A stretch of 64,000 nucleotides of DNA from Cyanoderma ruficeps. Its lineage: Eukaryota > Chordata > Aves > Passeriformes > Timaliidae. Of the stretch, positions 34,401 to 48,740 are shown in pieces; the first letter of the stretch is position 1, and every line of letters starts with the position of its first letter. Location of the stretch: NCBI GenBank assembly GCA_008694505.1, contig VZDJ01000623.1, forward strand, positions 4,832,442 through 4,896,441, written 5' to 3'. Under the pieces are notes generated by a model, which was not told the DNA's origin, ran no database searches, and saw only the letters and a program-made list of their open reading frames with translations. The translations under genes were made by a program, and so were the position numbers.

Positions 34401-37400
34401 ATTAATCTGTGACCCAGGGGATAAGGGATCCTCACCTGTCAATAAGGCTTATTACTACTTATACCAGCTGAGCCTGAGTGTTTAAGTACCTCCCTGTGAA
34501 AGTGACTTTTACTTGGTGGGAGCTGAAATGAGGATTTCTCTGGCCCTTAAAGTTGTATTTTACAATGAAGATTTCATAGAGAATAGTGATTTTCTTACTC
34601 TTTACACCTGTTAAATCACATTTTATGTAAAAATAAAGTAGAATCCCCTGTAAAGTTATTTTTCAGCATGAGCTACTGCTGTCATTGTAACAGTAGTGCT
34701 GCAGGATGATGAATGGAACAGGGGATTGATTCATGTAGCTGTTACTGGTAGAGAACACAGCCCTGTGGTCCACAAACCCATTTTTCTATGAGTCTCATCT
34801 ATTCTAGAACTGTACGTTCAGTTCACTGCATAAATCAGAGACTTGTGTCATTTTTTCTCAACTCCTTTTCCATTTTGAGCTATAGGCCACTGCAAATTCC
34901 CTTCAGCTTTCAAGGGTACTCTCTTCCCCATTTCCATCCATTTTCTCTCTACTTTAATAAGTCAGAGTTGCCTTTTCACACTTGCATTGGTACATGAGTT
35001 AATTTCCACCCAGAAGAGGGCTCTGGGAGCACTTGGGAACTCCCCAAGACCTCACATTATCTATGCACACATCTGGCTCCCCTGCCTGCTTCCTTGCAAA
35101 AACACCAGGAGCTGCTGCTAGGACATCCCTTGGCCTGAGGTGATAGAAGTAGAGGGATGCCCATGCCAAGGTGGAGGAAAAAACACCTCCCTTGCAGCCC
35201 ACAGCTGTAACCTGTCTCTGAAACATGAGATTTTGAGGTTGCCATCATTTTCAAACTGCTTAGGGAGGATTCACAATATGAATTAATGGCCTTAATCAAG
35301 TTTTTGTGTGTCAGGATGCAAAATCACAGAGGCAGCTGCAGCTGCTGGTACTGCTAACCAGTCTAAAACCCTTTGTTATTCTTCTAATTTTTGTCTGATT
35401 TTCTCCAAAATTGAAAGATAACAATAAAGAAATGACACTTTAAGCATGAACCATTGTTTCCCTTTGTGTTCTCTCAATGGACATCGTTTATTCTTTTTGT
35501 TAAAACCACCAGACGTTGTGCACTCACAGGTTAGCAGAGCAGTAACCTTTGAAAACTTTTAGACTGACTTTGGGTAACTTGTTCTTTCCCCTCAAACAAT
35601 GGAAAAACACACATTAATGCTCTCAAAGGAGGTTATTTATTATTCCAGTGGTGTAAATGAGGGCAGCATTTGGCCCACAAGCAATAAAAGAGGAGTAGAG
35701 CGTGTAATTCTTCATGCCATTGTGAGGAAAACTCTGTCCAACAGCAGTAAATTATCTGAAATTCTTTCAGGATATGTGAATGAGTCCATGGTCAGAGAAA
35801 ACTTGTGAGGTTTAAAGCTTAAAAATGACAACTATAAATAAAGGTGGAAAACCCCTCATCCCCACTGAAATGATAAAAACATGACATTCCTGAGGCACTG
35901 GTGTCTTTGGAAAATGCATTGCCTGGCTGACTAGAGGAAGGGGAGGGAGGAAAGGAAACCCATCATGCTACTTTGGGCTTTGTCTTCCAAAAGTAAAGTT
36001 TAATGCTCTTGAATAAAAGGACAGTTTTCTCTGGGAAGAGCCATCCTGTAAGGACATGTGTTTACTGAGTTTGTAAAATCATCAATCAACAACTACATGC
36101 ATGTGTATTTTAACAACTGAGCTTACCCAAGTATTTAACAAATTGGCAAAATATAGAGAATATCCACATCCATTACTTTGTAGGGTGCAAGGTATGAACA
36201 AAGAACACTAAACATTTTCATAGCAATGAGGCAGTGCGTGTAGCTTATTCTGGGAGTGTTAACCTTTCTAGAAAAATACCTGTTGTCCTCTGGACATTTT
36301 CCATACCTTAGCAGTATGGTTACTTTTATGTTGACATTACTCTACTTCATTGGCAAAGTAATGCCCACTTTAGATAATGTGATAAAATATCTTCTCAAAA
36401 TATGTGTCTTTGAAAGGAAAAATCTGCAATCCCTGTTTTGATTTGGCATATTCTAAAAGCTTTGGCACCATTGCAGCAACAATTTAGAGGATGGGATCAA
36501 AAGCCATAAACACTGTGTAACTAGTTCCATAATCTCAACATGCAGACTATTGCTGTGTTGAGTTTAAATGCATTATGATGCTATGGATATGCCAGTTCTT
36601 GCCATCTCACTACGCCAGAATGAAATTCTAACCTTGCAACAAACTTTGCTTGAGTTCAAGTCAATCGCAGGGAAGAATTTTGCCAGTGATTTCCCATTGT
36701 TACAGTAACAGAAAAGTGACATGTAAGTTTTTAAATTAAACCAATCAAAGTCACAAAAAAAAAAAAAAGAAATTAAAAACACTAAAGAGTGAGATAATTT
36801 TTGTAGATGAACAGTAATGAGAGACAGACTCCCAGTGAAACTTCGTCTGTCTGTCTCATTGGGTCGCAGATGGTCTAATCTGACTCTGTAGTCACTCTGC
36901 AATCCACACCAGGGATCTGTGTTCAGCACCTCGTGGAAATGGACAACTGACTTGATTTAAAACTCTGAACCATGGATGTTCACATGCCATGCCAGCACAA
37001 CTTTTGACTCCTTACAAAACCACGGACTATGGTCCACTGAGCCTATGACGGGCCGTGATGAGAGCTGCTGTGAGGGAGGTCAGATGTTAAGGAACTAATA
37101 AAATGACACAGCAGGTTCACATTACTCTAGTCCCTATTTTGGCATACATAATTTTTCAAACATTTGTCATGTACTTAGTCTCAGGATAGAAATTGTATAA
37201 CACTGTGCTGCTTCCTTACTAAAATACCCTTGTCTTTTTGCACAGACTCCTTTTACCATATCATATTCATAAACATTTATATGCACGTATCAGAGAAAAA
37301 CATATTAGATATAAGAGGTAATGTTCTATAAGAATGTTTTTAAAAGTGAGTAGAACTGAATTTTTATTCAGAGTTTAGTTTCAAACAATAGACTGACTAT

Positions 37401-38694
37401 AACAAGAATAAACTCTTTTACTCAGATTTGGAGATTTTTTGCTTTTCTCTTCTTAACTGATCATTGTATAAATATGATTCAAAAGTAGAAACCAGAATGA
37501 AATATCAATTGTTTTTTGTCTGCTAGCTGAAAACTTTACTACAGTAAAGGTGTCTCCTTTTTCTTTTCCTTTGTTCTACTCCCCGAGGTAAAGCTCTCTT
37601 CTTTACTGGGAAAGGCAATATTTTGAAAAGTAGAAAATTAATTTTAATGTTGGCTTAAACATATTGGTTTAGAGATACTGGATGAAAATTAATGACAGTT
37701 TCATACCATGCAAGTACTTTTTTATATTCATTATCTTTTGATTTAGACTACAAGAAAATGCTGGAAGGCATTATCATTATACTGACATGCTGCTTTTTTT
37801 ATCATTTCAGAAAACAAGTATAATACAGAGAAGCAGTGTATGATGCACCAGCTATAAGTAACATGCTTTTAATTTTGTGTTATTATTCTAGAAGGTCTTC
37901 TAAACACAGAGGGCCCCTGTGGGATTTTTATCACTGTTTAAGACATCTCACTTAGTTCCTTTTCTTTACAGAAAGGCACTGGGCTGAGAATTCCAAGTGG
38001 CAGTGGGTTTTCCTCTCAGCTGCACCAGCGTAGTTAAATGAATCAGTCTTTGTAATAAGTGCATAAGATTCAATTTTAATTTTCACCACCATATTGCACT
38101 GAAATTACTGTTTAGCTAGTGCACATGTTCTTTAAAATACTGAAATTTCTGCAGAAATCCATTTAGCCAGTAAAAATCAAAATTATCAGTATTGTAAATA
38201 TTTCTCTTAAAACTGAATGCAAAATATCAATATCATGCAGTCGGATTATTATAATTCTGAAGTCCTTTTTAATTCATATCAAAGATAAACTTTCTGACTG
38301 AATTTTTTGGATGATATTTTAGTCAAAGACATATGTCGACCAAGTAATTAGCTCATCACACTGAAATTCTTATTAGAACAGACTGCTCTTTTGATTCATC
38401 TGGTATAAATACTATGGCTAAGACTATAGAGGTCATGAGCTTGAATATTGGACACCTTCTAATTTTGTACGCCTCTTAAATTATTTTATAATGTAAATAC
38501 ACAATAAATGCAATAAATAATTTCTAATTTCAATATTATGCTGAGAATAATTTTGCAACTAGTTGCTAGTACAGAAACAAAAACTGTTACAAAGATATTA
38601 TTTAAAGAAAGATTAAAATTTCAAAAGATAATTATCAATGATGTAAAAAAATTTATAAAAGTCATTTTGCAAAGTTCTATGGGATGGGGAAAAT

Positions 38695-38790
38695 ATAATA
38701 ATATAATAAAAATATTAAAATATATTATATAGATAAATAGATCTAGAAATATATCTAGAAATATATATATATAATAATATGATATATTTA
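38695..38790. repeat. AT-rich low-complexity tract
   Basis: The stretch is almost pure A/T with ATATA and AATAT units and a duplicated ATCTAGAAATAT (around 38740-38765). It is a degenerate dinucleotide-type repeat prone to hairpin formation. No coding meaning is likely, although a minus-strand frame is open across it. Confidence 0.8.
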
Positions 38791-41160
38791 TCTCTTCGCT
38801 GGAGACAATTGCCATGTTGAAAAATATATAAATTAGCTGTGAAGCAAGAAAACACTGTCCTCAGTTTCTAGACATAGCACAAAGAAAAATAAAAACTGAG
38901 TGGAAGGTTTCCAGGTGCATACACAGAGCAGAGACGGGAAATCAACGGGGAACTGCATTTATCCAGGTAGTTTGTCAAATCCCACATGACCACAAAATAT
39001 CTATAAATGAAAGCAATTTGCTTAACTTCCTACAGAAATCTGTGTCAGAGGTGGGCACTTTGTTCCAGCTACCAGAATGTGATGCTGGTGTCTTTCTAGG
39101 ACAAGTACACACTGTGCTGACATGATCCCACAGAAAAATGGTTTCTCTGCTATGAGCACTCTGGTTTACAATGAAGGTTAAGTTTTGTAGATGGATAAAA
39201 GTCAAAACAGTCCATAAGCATATTAATCATGCAATCAGACCTTCAAATAGTGCTACTTGTGCACACCCAGGGAAGAAACCTCCCCCATACGAATTTCTTC
39301 TGGGTATTGACTGATAATATGATATCTCTGGTCTCACATGCCATGATTAGACAGGCTTTCCTCTTTAAGCACTTTAACTTCAGAAGCTTAGTGCATTATC
39401 TGCAAAAGCTATTTTGAAATAGACCTAATTTAAAAGGATAGGTTTTAGGAAGGAAATAGGAAGGAGGTGTCTTTAGGAGGAGGTCTGAATCCTTGACTTC
39501 AGAGCCAAGCATTAACTTATTTTTTCAAATGCATCATTGTTCTTGAAGACCCTATATCAAATAAAGAGTCTTCCACACTGTGCTGCTGAAGTTTATGGCT
39601 CAAAAGAAACCATCCCCAGGCTGTAACACAGTCCATATGGCTGGCTGTTTGAAGTGTGCTTAGTGCTCCATTAGGGATTCTCGATTTGTACTTCTCAATC
39701 TGATTTCGATAAGACACAGGTTTCCTTTAGTGGCTTGACCTGGTGCAAACACATAATAGATTAATTCTATAATAAATTATGGTGGCAGTAAAGCTTTCTA
39801 GACCATTTTGCCTTTTAAGTAACAATTTTTTTTTATGTACTCTTATAAAGCTGAACCACTGTTTCATTTGTAGCTCACTTTGTGTATATACAGAACTACT
39901 TGAAGCTTGGGAATGTAATTTTGTGCTATGTGCATTACCTCTGAGTGTATTCCATTTTATTGTGTTTCTGGAGCTACTGACATGTTGAGGAATACTAAGA
40001 GCTTTATGAAACAACATTATGCCTAGAAATGTGTTGAACTGCTTTTCAGGAAGCCCCAGCTGGTTTCTATCTTAACAGTGGCATAACTATATTATTTCTA
40101 TTTTAAAATTCTATATGCAAAACTGCATTTCCATAAAGTCCATTACTATCTTCCACTTGCATTGTACATATTGTTTTTTACATGATAGTGTTACTTTCAA
40201 CCACCAATATTTTTTTTTAGATTTATTAAATACTTAGCACTTTTCATAATTCTGCTGCCACTTCTAAATTCTGTGGTACAGAAAGAGTAAAAGATGTTAT
40301 TTTAGACATTGGTGCTAGTCAGAGTTGAGGACCCCAATGTGCTTGCTGTCCTTGTCTAGGAGCCTTCTAGATATTTCAAGGGAGGGCTCCTGGAGATAAG
40401 GGACAGAATGAGAGAAAAGCACTGGAGTGCTTTTATATATCTTGCTAATTAGTGACAAAGGGTGCTAATCTGTCAGCTTTTATCACCCTTCCTTTTCAGG
40501 GTCTTGAGCTCCACATATCTCTCCTCTTATAGGCACCCAGATCCGCCTCCTTACTTTGCCTCAGGCCTTCTGACAACTGATTATGATGGCAAGGTAGGAA
40601 AGGAAGAGACTGGGAAGGCTTTGCAAGCCACTAAACGGTGACCCTTAACCACAAGTAACACACAAAATATGCAACAACACACAAAGTTTTGGTGTTCTTT
40701 TTTCTGTTTCTTTTAGGTCACGTACCCTGGCAGACACCTGTGAAGCTGCTGTGTGATAAGACCATGCCACAAAAACCTAAAAAAACACTAACCACAAAGA
40801 CAAAAAACCCTACTGATCCATGCAGTGTTCTTGGTAGCAAGAAAATGCTGAGGTGATCATCTATTGCTTCATCAGCTGTCTGCCAAATTTATCTGCAACA
40901 TCAGAGACATTCACCTACACATGTAAGGATGCCAGGAGATGAAAAAAGCATGGAATGAATGAAAGGGAGGCGTGAACATTTTGGGTTCTGTGGGAGGACA
41001 GAAAATGTAGATATAGAGGAAGCAGAGATGGAACCTGAAGAAACAGGAGAATGATCTCAACTACAGGCAGAGTTTTCAGGTGCACATGGTATGAAACTTA
41101 AGGGTCTCTGTAAGCAAGGAGGAATCAGGGAATAAGGATGCCTAAATAAGAAAAAGAAGG

Positions 41161-41225
41161 AAAGAAAAGACATAGCATATTAAAATAAAAAAATTAAAGA
41201 AAAAAATATAATATTATATATAAGA
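41161..41225. repeat. A-rich low-complexity tract
   Basis: The tract is dominated by A with interspersed G and T (units such as AAAATAAAAAAATTAAAG, then ATATAATATTATATA). It could be the decayed tail of an old retroposon, but no recognisable element lies upstream. Confidence 0.6.
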
Positions 41226-44200
41226 GTAAAGGAATAAAATCCACCAGAGCACAAGGATCCAGCAGAATTTATTGGAAAAGACTGATGTAACATACTAAAT
41301 ATTTTAGTTTACTTATAATGACCATGAGAGACAGGGGCACATAAGCTTTTTCTTATTAGAGAGGAATAAAATAACATAAATCCAAGCACATAACTTATGA
41401 TTTTCCAATGAAAATTCATAAAGAGAAACAAAATGTTGCTGCATTAAAAACAATTAGCATTTACAATTAATTTAACCTTAATACCAAGATAAAGTTAATC
41501 TTTTAATAATCAGCTGAATTATCTTTTTCCCAGATGGAAATTATTTTTGTTAATTGCCCAATGGCTTTCAGAAAACTTTGACTTTTCTTATTAAGTAACA
41601 TTTCTTTCTTATTTGATCGTTAAGCAAAGCCTCACTTATCACTACAAACAAAAAGACACTGGCTGGCAGTTATAAGGAAGGATTTTTGTGGATCACTTAG
41701 TAAACCCATGCAGGTAGAGGAAGGCTGAGAACTTTCCTTGCCAAGTCCTCATCTTAAAAAATGCCATTTCGTGCATGAGCAACCACAATGAATCCATGGT
41801 ATTTATCCTAGTACAAAGATTGGTGCAGGGGCAAAAAAACCCCAAAAAAAACCNTCCCCCAAAAAAAAGCTTGCATAACTCTTTCAAAATTTCCATATAT
41901 GAAATAACCCCAAACCCAGCCCAGATGCACTGCTCTACACATCATCTCCAATATAAATGAATACTATTATTACTTGCACTGATTAGATTAAATTGATTTG
42001 CTTTTCAAAGTAACTAAATATATATATTTTTATAATACTTAATAGATGTAGCTGCAGAGATACTTTTCTCAAGTTTCGTGCACTTAGGGATACTTTGTCA
42101 ATTAATTCCAAACTTCAGCAGAGCTGTCTGATGATTCAGCATCTACTGTGGAAAATTACTTTTCATCATTCAGATTCTCAGCTTTGTCCATAGCTATTCT
42201 CTTTGAGGTGACTTTGCCTTGTGCCTGGAAAGTTATCAAGTGCAAGAAAAGAATATTCCCTTGAACAGGATGGTGAAAAATAGAAATTCTTTCATTATTT
42301 TGATTTTCGAGTGTCAGATATTGAGGTGGGCAAACCTTACAAGTGCTTTCAAAAATCTAATTTCCTTATCTTGACAGTATGAGAACAAGGCAACACAGTA
42401 AGATACTTTTAACTAAAATAAAGTTCCATTAAATATGTGGGGTAGTTAAACACTATACTAGCTAAGTATTTTTACCACTTGAAACAGTCAAAATTATCAT
42501 TACAATGGACTTCCTGACATGGTACATGAGACAGGGGAATTTGTGAAATAGTTCTCACCTCCTACATGCAAGTTAATTATTTCTGTATATTGAAGATATC
42601 ACAGCCTGATTCAATCCTGCCTAAAATGAGCAGCCAGTGGAGCCATAAAATAAGAGAACAATTCAGGCTCTCCATGGGAAAGGGAGTGGCTGTCTCTGCT
42701 GACCCTCTTGGGGACCTGGGGCAGATGAGGCAGCTGTCTCAAAGCTTCTCACCTTTGACCAGGTATATCAGACAGGGCTTAAAACTGTTGACGTAATTCC
42801 AGACCAGTTTCATCTCGAAGTACAGAAGAAATCACGTTTTGCACATTTGTATTAAGAGGTTTTTTTCCATCTTTTCTTTCCTGTGAGGGTAAAATGTACT
42901 TTGAAAAAAATTGCACATTTCAGTTCAAAGAGGTCCTAAACTAAAAACCCCTTTCAGTTCATATATGTTGCCAAAACTGAAATATTGTTTTTATCCTTGT
43001 TTCAGTTCGGGTTCACAAATACATGTTAACTGAATGAAACCTTCTACTGTTAAATTATTTCCTCTAAGGGATTCCAAATAATAATTGCAATGATTGGGCA
43101 GAGGTGTTCAATTTTTGAGCACAAAAATTTTGGTTATTTAAAGCTTCCTGGGTGATGTTGTATTGGTTCCTTTTATCTTTTACTATGCGTGTCAGCACTC
43201 CATTTTTTGCACACAGTTTGTTCTAGAATTTCCTTCCTCCCTCAGAGAGAAGGAAGATAAACAGTGTCTGAAATAGGATAACTTTGATTATCTCAATAAC
43301 AGAAGATGCATTAGAGAATGCATCTGCAAGCTAAAACATTTTAAAGATGCTTTCTTAGAAACTTTTATTTGGAACTGATTTTAATATGCAACCAGTTTTT
43401 CTAGGTGACAGGATATCCATGGGACCATAGGGACAATCCCTCTGATTGGAACGAGGCTCTGTAACTGCATCTTCCCCTGGGAACAATGGAGGAAACTCAC
43501 CTAACAGGCAAATTTTGAGTCATAACTCTCATTTATGGATCAGGCTTAAAGATTGTCCTTATCTCTCAGCTGCTCCAGACCAGCTCAGAAATAGATTCAC
43601 TAATCAGAAATAGTATGTGTCTTAGAAAGCCAAAGTCATTACAGTGAACTTTGCTGAGTCTACAGCTGGGAATAGCAATGTCACATAGGACATAGCATCT
43701 TCAGGCTGCTGACTGAATAAATGGGCACCAAAAAAATGGCTACATATTCCTGGAGTTTCCTTGGACAAATAAATTAAAATTAATATTTGTTCCTGCACAA
43801 ATAGTCATATTTGTTTTCATGTTTCTAGACAATTTGCTATCAATTAAAATTTTAAACAGAATAAATATATCCCTTTTTAATGTCCTGGTTTATAAATCTT
43901 TATGGGTTTTAAAACCCAGTATTACTTAAAGAAGTTTTTGATTAAAAAGGAGGCCAAACACAAACTTGTAAGTGATTTGAGGAGGGGAGAAATGAGGGGT
44001 AGAATTTCCATCTACTAAGAAACCTGGTCTCAGGTATGGTTCTTAAAATTATTTCTTTCATAATCAACATAAATCGTATCCATCCATTTGCACTGAGCTG
44101 TGTTGAATTGTGAAGTTTCCTGAACTCATTGCTATAATATTATAATTATATTAATTGGCCAAAATTTTGGTGTGTTTTATACCCCAGTTGAGACCAGCAG

Positions 44201-47200
44201 AAATAGTGGAGGCTTGTAATAGTATTATAGAGGACAGAGTTTATTCTAAACTGTTTTGGTTCTTTTTTCCTAAACTGCATTTGGCTTCACCAGGTAATGA
44301 TGAAAGAATCTGGGAAATTACTTTTGCATTTTGATGATTATTTCTGCAATTCAGCTGGAGCTTAGAATTCTTTGTTTAAAGGAAACGCCGATGAATTGCT
44401 GAACAGAATTAAGCATTTAGTACATGTTTTGCAAGGAAACTCTGAAAAGTGAACATTTAAAAAAATGGCTGAAAAGTGAAGATTAATTTTAGAGAAAATG
44501 AATAGAACTGGTATCTTAGATCAGCCTCTCCCTGCAAAATCAGTAATATCCAGTGACTTACTTGGAGAAGTCCTAAGTTCCCACTATAGCGATTGACTTT
44601 AGTAATAGCTGTGGGTTCTACACACTTTTTCAAAATCAAGAGCACAAATATTTAGGCGTGGAGCTAAATCCTAGAATTCAACCTAGTTATCTGAATGACA
44701 AAAAGAAATATTCTGCAGAGCTTGCTTTTTCTGACATTTATGGAATCCTGTCCTTGAGTAGCCTCGCAAAAGGAAGTGATCACAAAATGTAGTCAAGTAT
44801 AAAAAATAAGAAGCATTTTTATGCCTTTGCTTGCAAATCTAAACAGAAAATTAAAAGAAAGAAAACTAACCAGGAAAAGAGGGAATACATTACTAATGAA
44901 TCTATGAAATTCAAATTTTACCTTTAATTATAATATAAGATGAGGAAGCTTTTCAAGATGTAAGTACAAGTTAAATCAGGTTAGATTATAAGTCCATCTA
45001 GGCCAGTACTTGTCTTCATTAATGTCTAGCTCACAGGTGCCTACAGGAGAATACAGTATTCATCCAGAGCAGACACACAGCTTTAAGCAAGTTTTGCATC
45101 AGGGACTCCTTAGCCAGCAATTGTCTTATGCCAAAAGCCATTTTATGTACATTTTAATGTAATGAAGAGTGACTCCAGAATTTCCTCATCCTTTTTTCTA
45201 TAGACTTCTATCATACTGGGCTTTGTCTTCTTGTGTTTTACTTTATTTAATTCCTTCTATCAAGTGTTCTTCTAATCTTTCCAGTTTTTCTGTCTTTCCA
45301 GGAGAAGGGAACTTGAGAGTTACCTAGACTTATATTCAGGATCTCTCTTTGGTTATTCTCTATCTCTTCCCTAATAACATCAATATTTTTCGCCTACTTC
45401 TGATCACTGAGATCTTATTTTAATAAAATGCATATCATACTTCTAAGATCTTGCCCCTGGGGGACAAGAGACCATTACTTTATTAGCAAGGTCAGAATTG
45501 TTTTTCTCATGTGCACCACTAATGAATTGGTGCATCCATCTGCAATGAATTTTTTCTGCCATTCTAATGTTCAGTCACTTTCTCTCGTAAGGGTCTCGTG
45601 CAGTTCTGCTCCACAGACTTTTGTCTTTACTGTCTTGAATAATTTAGAACCATCAGTAAACTTTATCATCTCAGCAGTTGCTTCTTTCCACACATAGCTT
45701 CTGAATATATGCAAACCACATGGAAAGACACAAACTTTCATGCATAAATCAACCAGAAATTTTTTATTCATTACAAAAACTGACCATTCTCTCTGCTTCG
45801 TATTTTAATTAATTATAGAGCTATGTGAAAATCTTCCATTTTATATTATTTTAGCTTTCTATGGTAAGAAAGCTAAAGTTTTGCTGAAGTGCTTTTTTTT
45901 TCTTTAAGTTTCTGAAACCCATGTAACACACAAAGCAAATAGATTTTGCTGTTGCAACTTGTAATTGCCAAGGAAATGGGAAATTTGGCCAAACTTTGTC
46001 AGCTCATAAAAAATGGAATAACAAATTTTTTTGGTAGACAAATGTTTTTTATGGTCTGGCATTCAGAAATCCCCTGATGCTTAGATCCTGGAAAAGAGAT
46101 GGAAGCACCTAATCTGATGGAGACAAGAAGAAAATTTGCCAAGAGCATAATCTCCTGAGACTGTATAATGAGAGTAGGGAGGTTCTGGGAAGGTCATCAA
46201 AGTCAGTAATTAGTTAACAATGAAAAGAGTTGCTTCAAGGATGCCTCAGAGGTCACAACAAATTATTTTCAGACCGAAAAGAAGTGAGTTTGAGAGCTAA
46301 CAATACATTTTCAGTGGAGCAAGCAAAGATCAGAATTACACTGGTGAAAAACCAGAAAAGGTAAAAAATAACACCTTGGAATCCAGTAAAGGAAGTTGTT
46401 TAAGTACAATAGAAGGACAGGGACTTGGCATTAGAAGATAGAACACAGTGAGTTGAAGAAAATAGGCAACTAAGAAATTTATTAGGGAATAAGTGACTAA
46501 ATGTGAAGGCAATCAGCTCTGCAACAAGTAAGGTAATTAAACATTAAACAAGCAAGAGTGGCAATTTAAAGTATTTTAAATCAATTACACAATTAAGCAG
46601 TTGATAATGAGGCAATTTAGGGAAAATAGAACTAGGGACTATAGAAATAGCTGGTTCTAATCAGACAGTTACTTATTCTGGAATCCAAGAGGAACAAAGC
46701 ACTTACCAGGTAATAATCTCTAAAGGACAATAGGGAATGAAGTCAATATATGGGGCCTATGCCCTCAGTGCTGCACAGCCCTATAAAGGGTGACTCCCAG
46801 AAGAGGGCAGTGGTGCTCCATAAAGACCATAAAATGATGGTGGCCAAGGGTTACAGTGACTCTGGTCTGCTGCCCTTCCCAAGCAGGAACTTCCTACATA
46901 AGACTGGAGGGAGGAGCAAGGTGCAGCAGGGCCATGTTTAAACCTTGGTTCTCATGGAGGTGCTAGGCTCTCCTCTAGCACAGAATTTAAAATATTTAAG
47001 CTTTCTATCCTTTGATATATCTTGATTTTTGAGGGATGGCACTTTGAAATGCACTAAGCATTGGGCCTCCATACCAGAGCAGTGCTTATCTCATTTCTCC
47101 TGGTGCTTGTCTAAGGAGACTTGATACAAAATGACTTGCAGCGTTTGGCCTTCATGGGAGAAATGGTTCACTGAGATTCCTGGGGTCCCATTATAAGTTA

Positions 47201-48393
47201 TAGCAGCTGTAATTTCAGCCACTTTATGGAGCAGTCCATTTGTGTCTGCTCCAGTTCCTAATGCTACCAGCCAGTCTGTAAAATGATCCTAATCTATTAC
47301 ATTTAAGTCATTTGAGTCATCTTTTTGAAGATTGTTGAGTACGGAGATACCCATAAGGAAACAATGTAAGTTTTCCATATACCGCATATGTTATATGTCT
47401 GGTGAAATGTACTGCACACATTTAAAAAAGTGACAGTATTAAAAAACTGACAACTTTTCATGACCTTTTGTATTATAATGTATTTTAAACATATGGTAGG
47501 ATTCTGTTCTTCTCATGGATGTGTCAGATACAGTATGAATATTTCATGAATTGTATGTACATGTGAAAAAAAATGTACAAATAACAAGACATTCAAGAAA
47601 ACACATTAGCCTTTTACATTTAAAGTGGGAAAATAGCTACTGGTTAAGTATATTAGATTGAATATTTATAGAGAAACAATGTCTATTTATTGAGAAGCAG
47701 TGAAAATCAAGAGGAAAACAGTATAACCAAAATTATGGTGTATCGACATTCTTTTCTTTTTGCTCTAGTTTTAAAATACAAGCTCTTTAAATCTTGACTT
47801 AGGTACCATGATCTTCATACCTGTCACTTACCACGCTCAATGAATTTTAAGAGTAATTACAATTAGATGTTTCTCATACCTCAAAGTATTTTATGCATAT
47901 CCTAGGGGATTCCCTCTACTAGACATACAGCAACAAAAAGTTAGAATGTGTTCTCTTGTCAGTGTTGATGTACAGAAGCAATTTCCCACATTTTGGCCTT
48001 CCAGCTACATATTATTTAATGCCCAACAAGTTTTAGTTTGGGCTGCTTATACTGAAAAGAGAGAAGAAGAACGCAGATTTCTACACTAAGGAGTACTGAT
48101 GTTTAAGGTCAAATTTGCTTCAGATTAATATGAAAAAATTTGACTGACTTTTTTGGAGTAAGTGTTACTGCAGAATTTGTGATTTAGAAAACACCCAAAA
48201 GACAATTAAGATATCTGTGTTTCTCATGTTTCTTTTGAAGCTATTTTTCTCAAATTCTCTACTTTGATATACTGCTTAACTTGTTTTATGAATCTAGAGA
48301 ATAGAAAATATCAGTGGTTTTTTTAAATCAAAAAATGTGAACAATTTTTTTGACAGACATAAGTATTTTGAGATTCATGCAGCAATGTAAATT

Positions 48394-48740
48394 TGTATTG
48401 GGTTTAAAGGGCAAGGTTTGGGAGGGATGAAAGAAAAGGATGGCAGCTACAGGGGGGGTTTCTGTGAGAGGCTGCCAGAAACTTTCCCCATGTTTGAGGG
48501 AGCCAGTGTCAGAGGGATCAGGATGAGTCCACCACTGGCCAAGGCTGAGCCCATCAGCAACAGAGTGAGAACCTTTGGGACAAGGGGGGAAAAAGCCCAA
48601 ATAACAACACAGCAGTTACAACCAGAGGGAGAAGAGAGAATATGGAAGAGAAAGAGCCCTGCAGACCCAGGTCAGAGCAGACGGAGGGTGTAGAGGTGCT
48701 ACAGGAACCAAAGCAGATTCCCCTGCAGGTGAGGAAGGTT
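48394..48740 (+). mobile_element. Avian endogenous-retrovirus LTR fragment
   Basis: The block starts TGTATTGGGTTT, followed by GGCAAGGTTT, a GAGAGGCTGCCAGAAACTTTC-like segment, CTGGCCAAGGCTGAGCCCATC and, near the end, GATTCCCCTGCAGG. This order matches from memory a common bird LTR family; I cannot assign the family name. It is markedly GC-richer than its surroundings. No retroviral genes flank it, so it is probably a solo LTR. The right end is uncertain and similarity may continue to about 48790. The plus-strand open frame at 48418-48693 lies within the LTR and is not a gene. Confidence 0.75.

Noticed and set aside
36573..36929. Minus-strand 118-codon open stretch
   Set aside because: The centre is a homopolymer-derived Phe run and nothing in it resembles a known protein.
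37972..38035. Acceptor TTCTTTACAG followed by two short open frames
   Set aside because: No acceptable donor before stops at about 38033-38036, and no recognisable peptide.
40717..40852. Exon-like frame after TGTTTCTTTTAG, open for about 45 codons in phase 1 with a possible GAG/GTGATC donor
   Set aside because: The translation is Lys/Thr-rich because the DNA is A-rich low complexity, and its exit phase (2) cannot precede the better exon at 52128 (needs phase 1).
48418..48693. Plus-strand 91-codon open stretch
   Set aside because: It lies entirely inside an LTR fragment, where no protein is expected.
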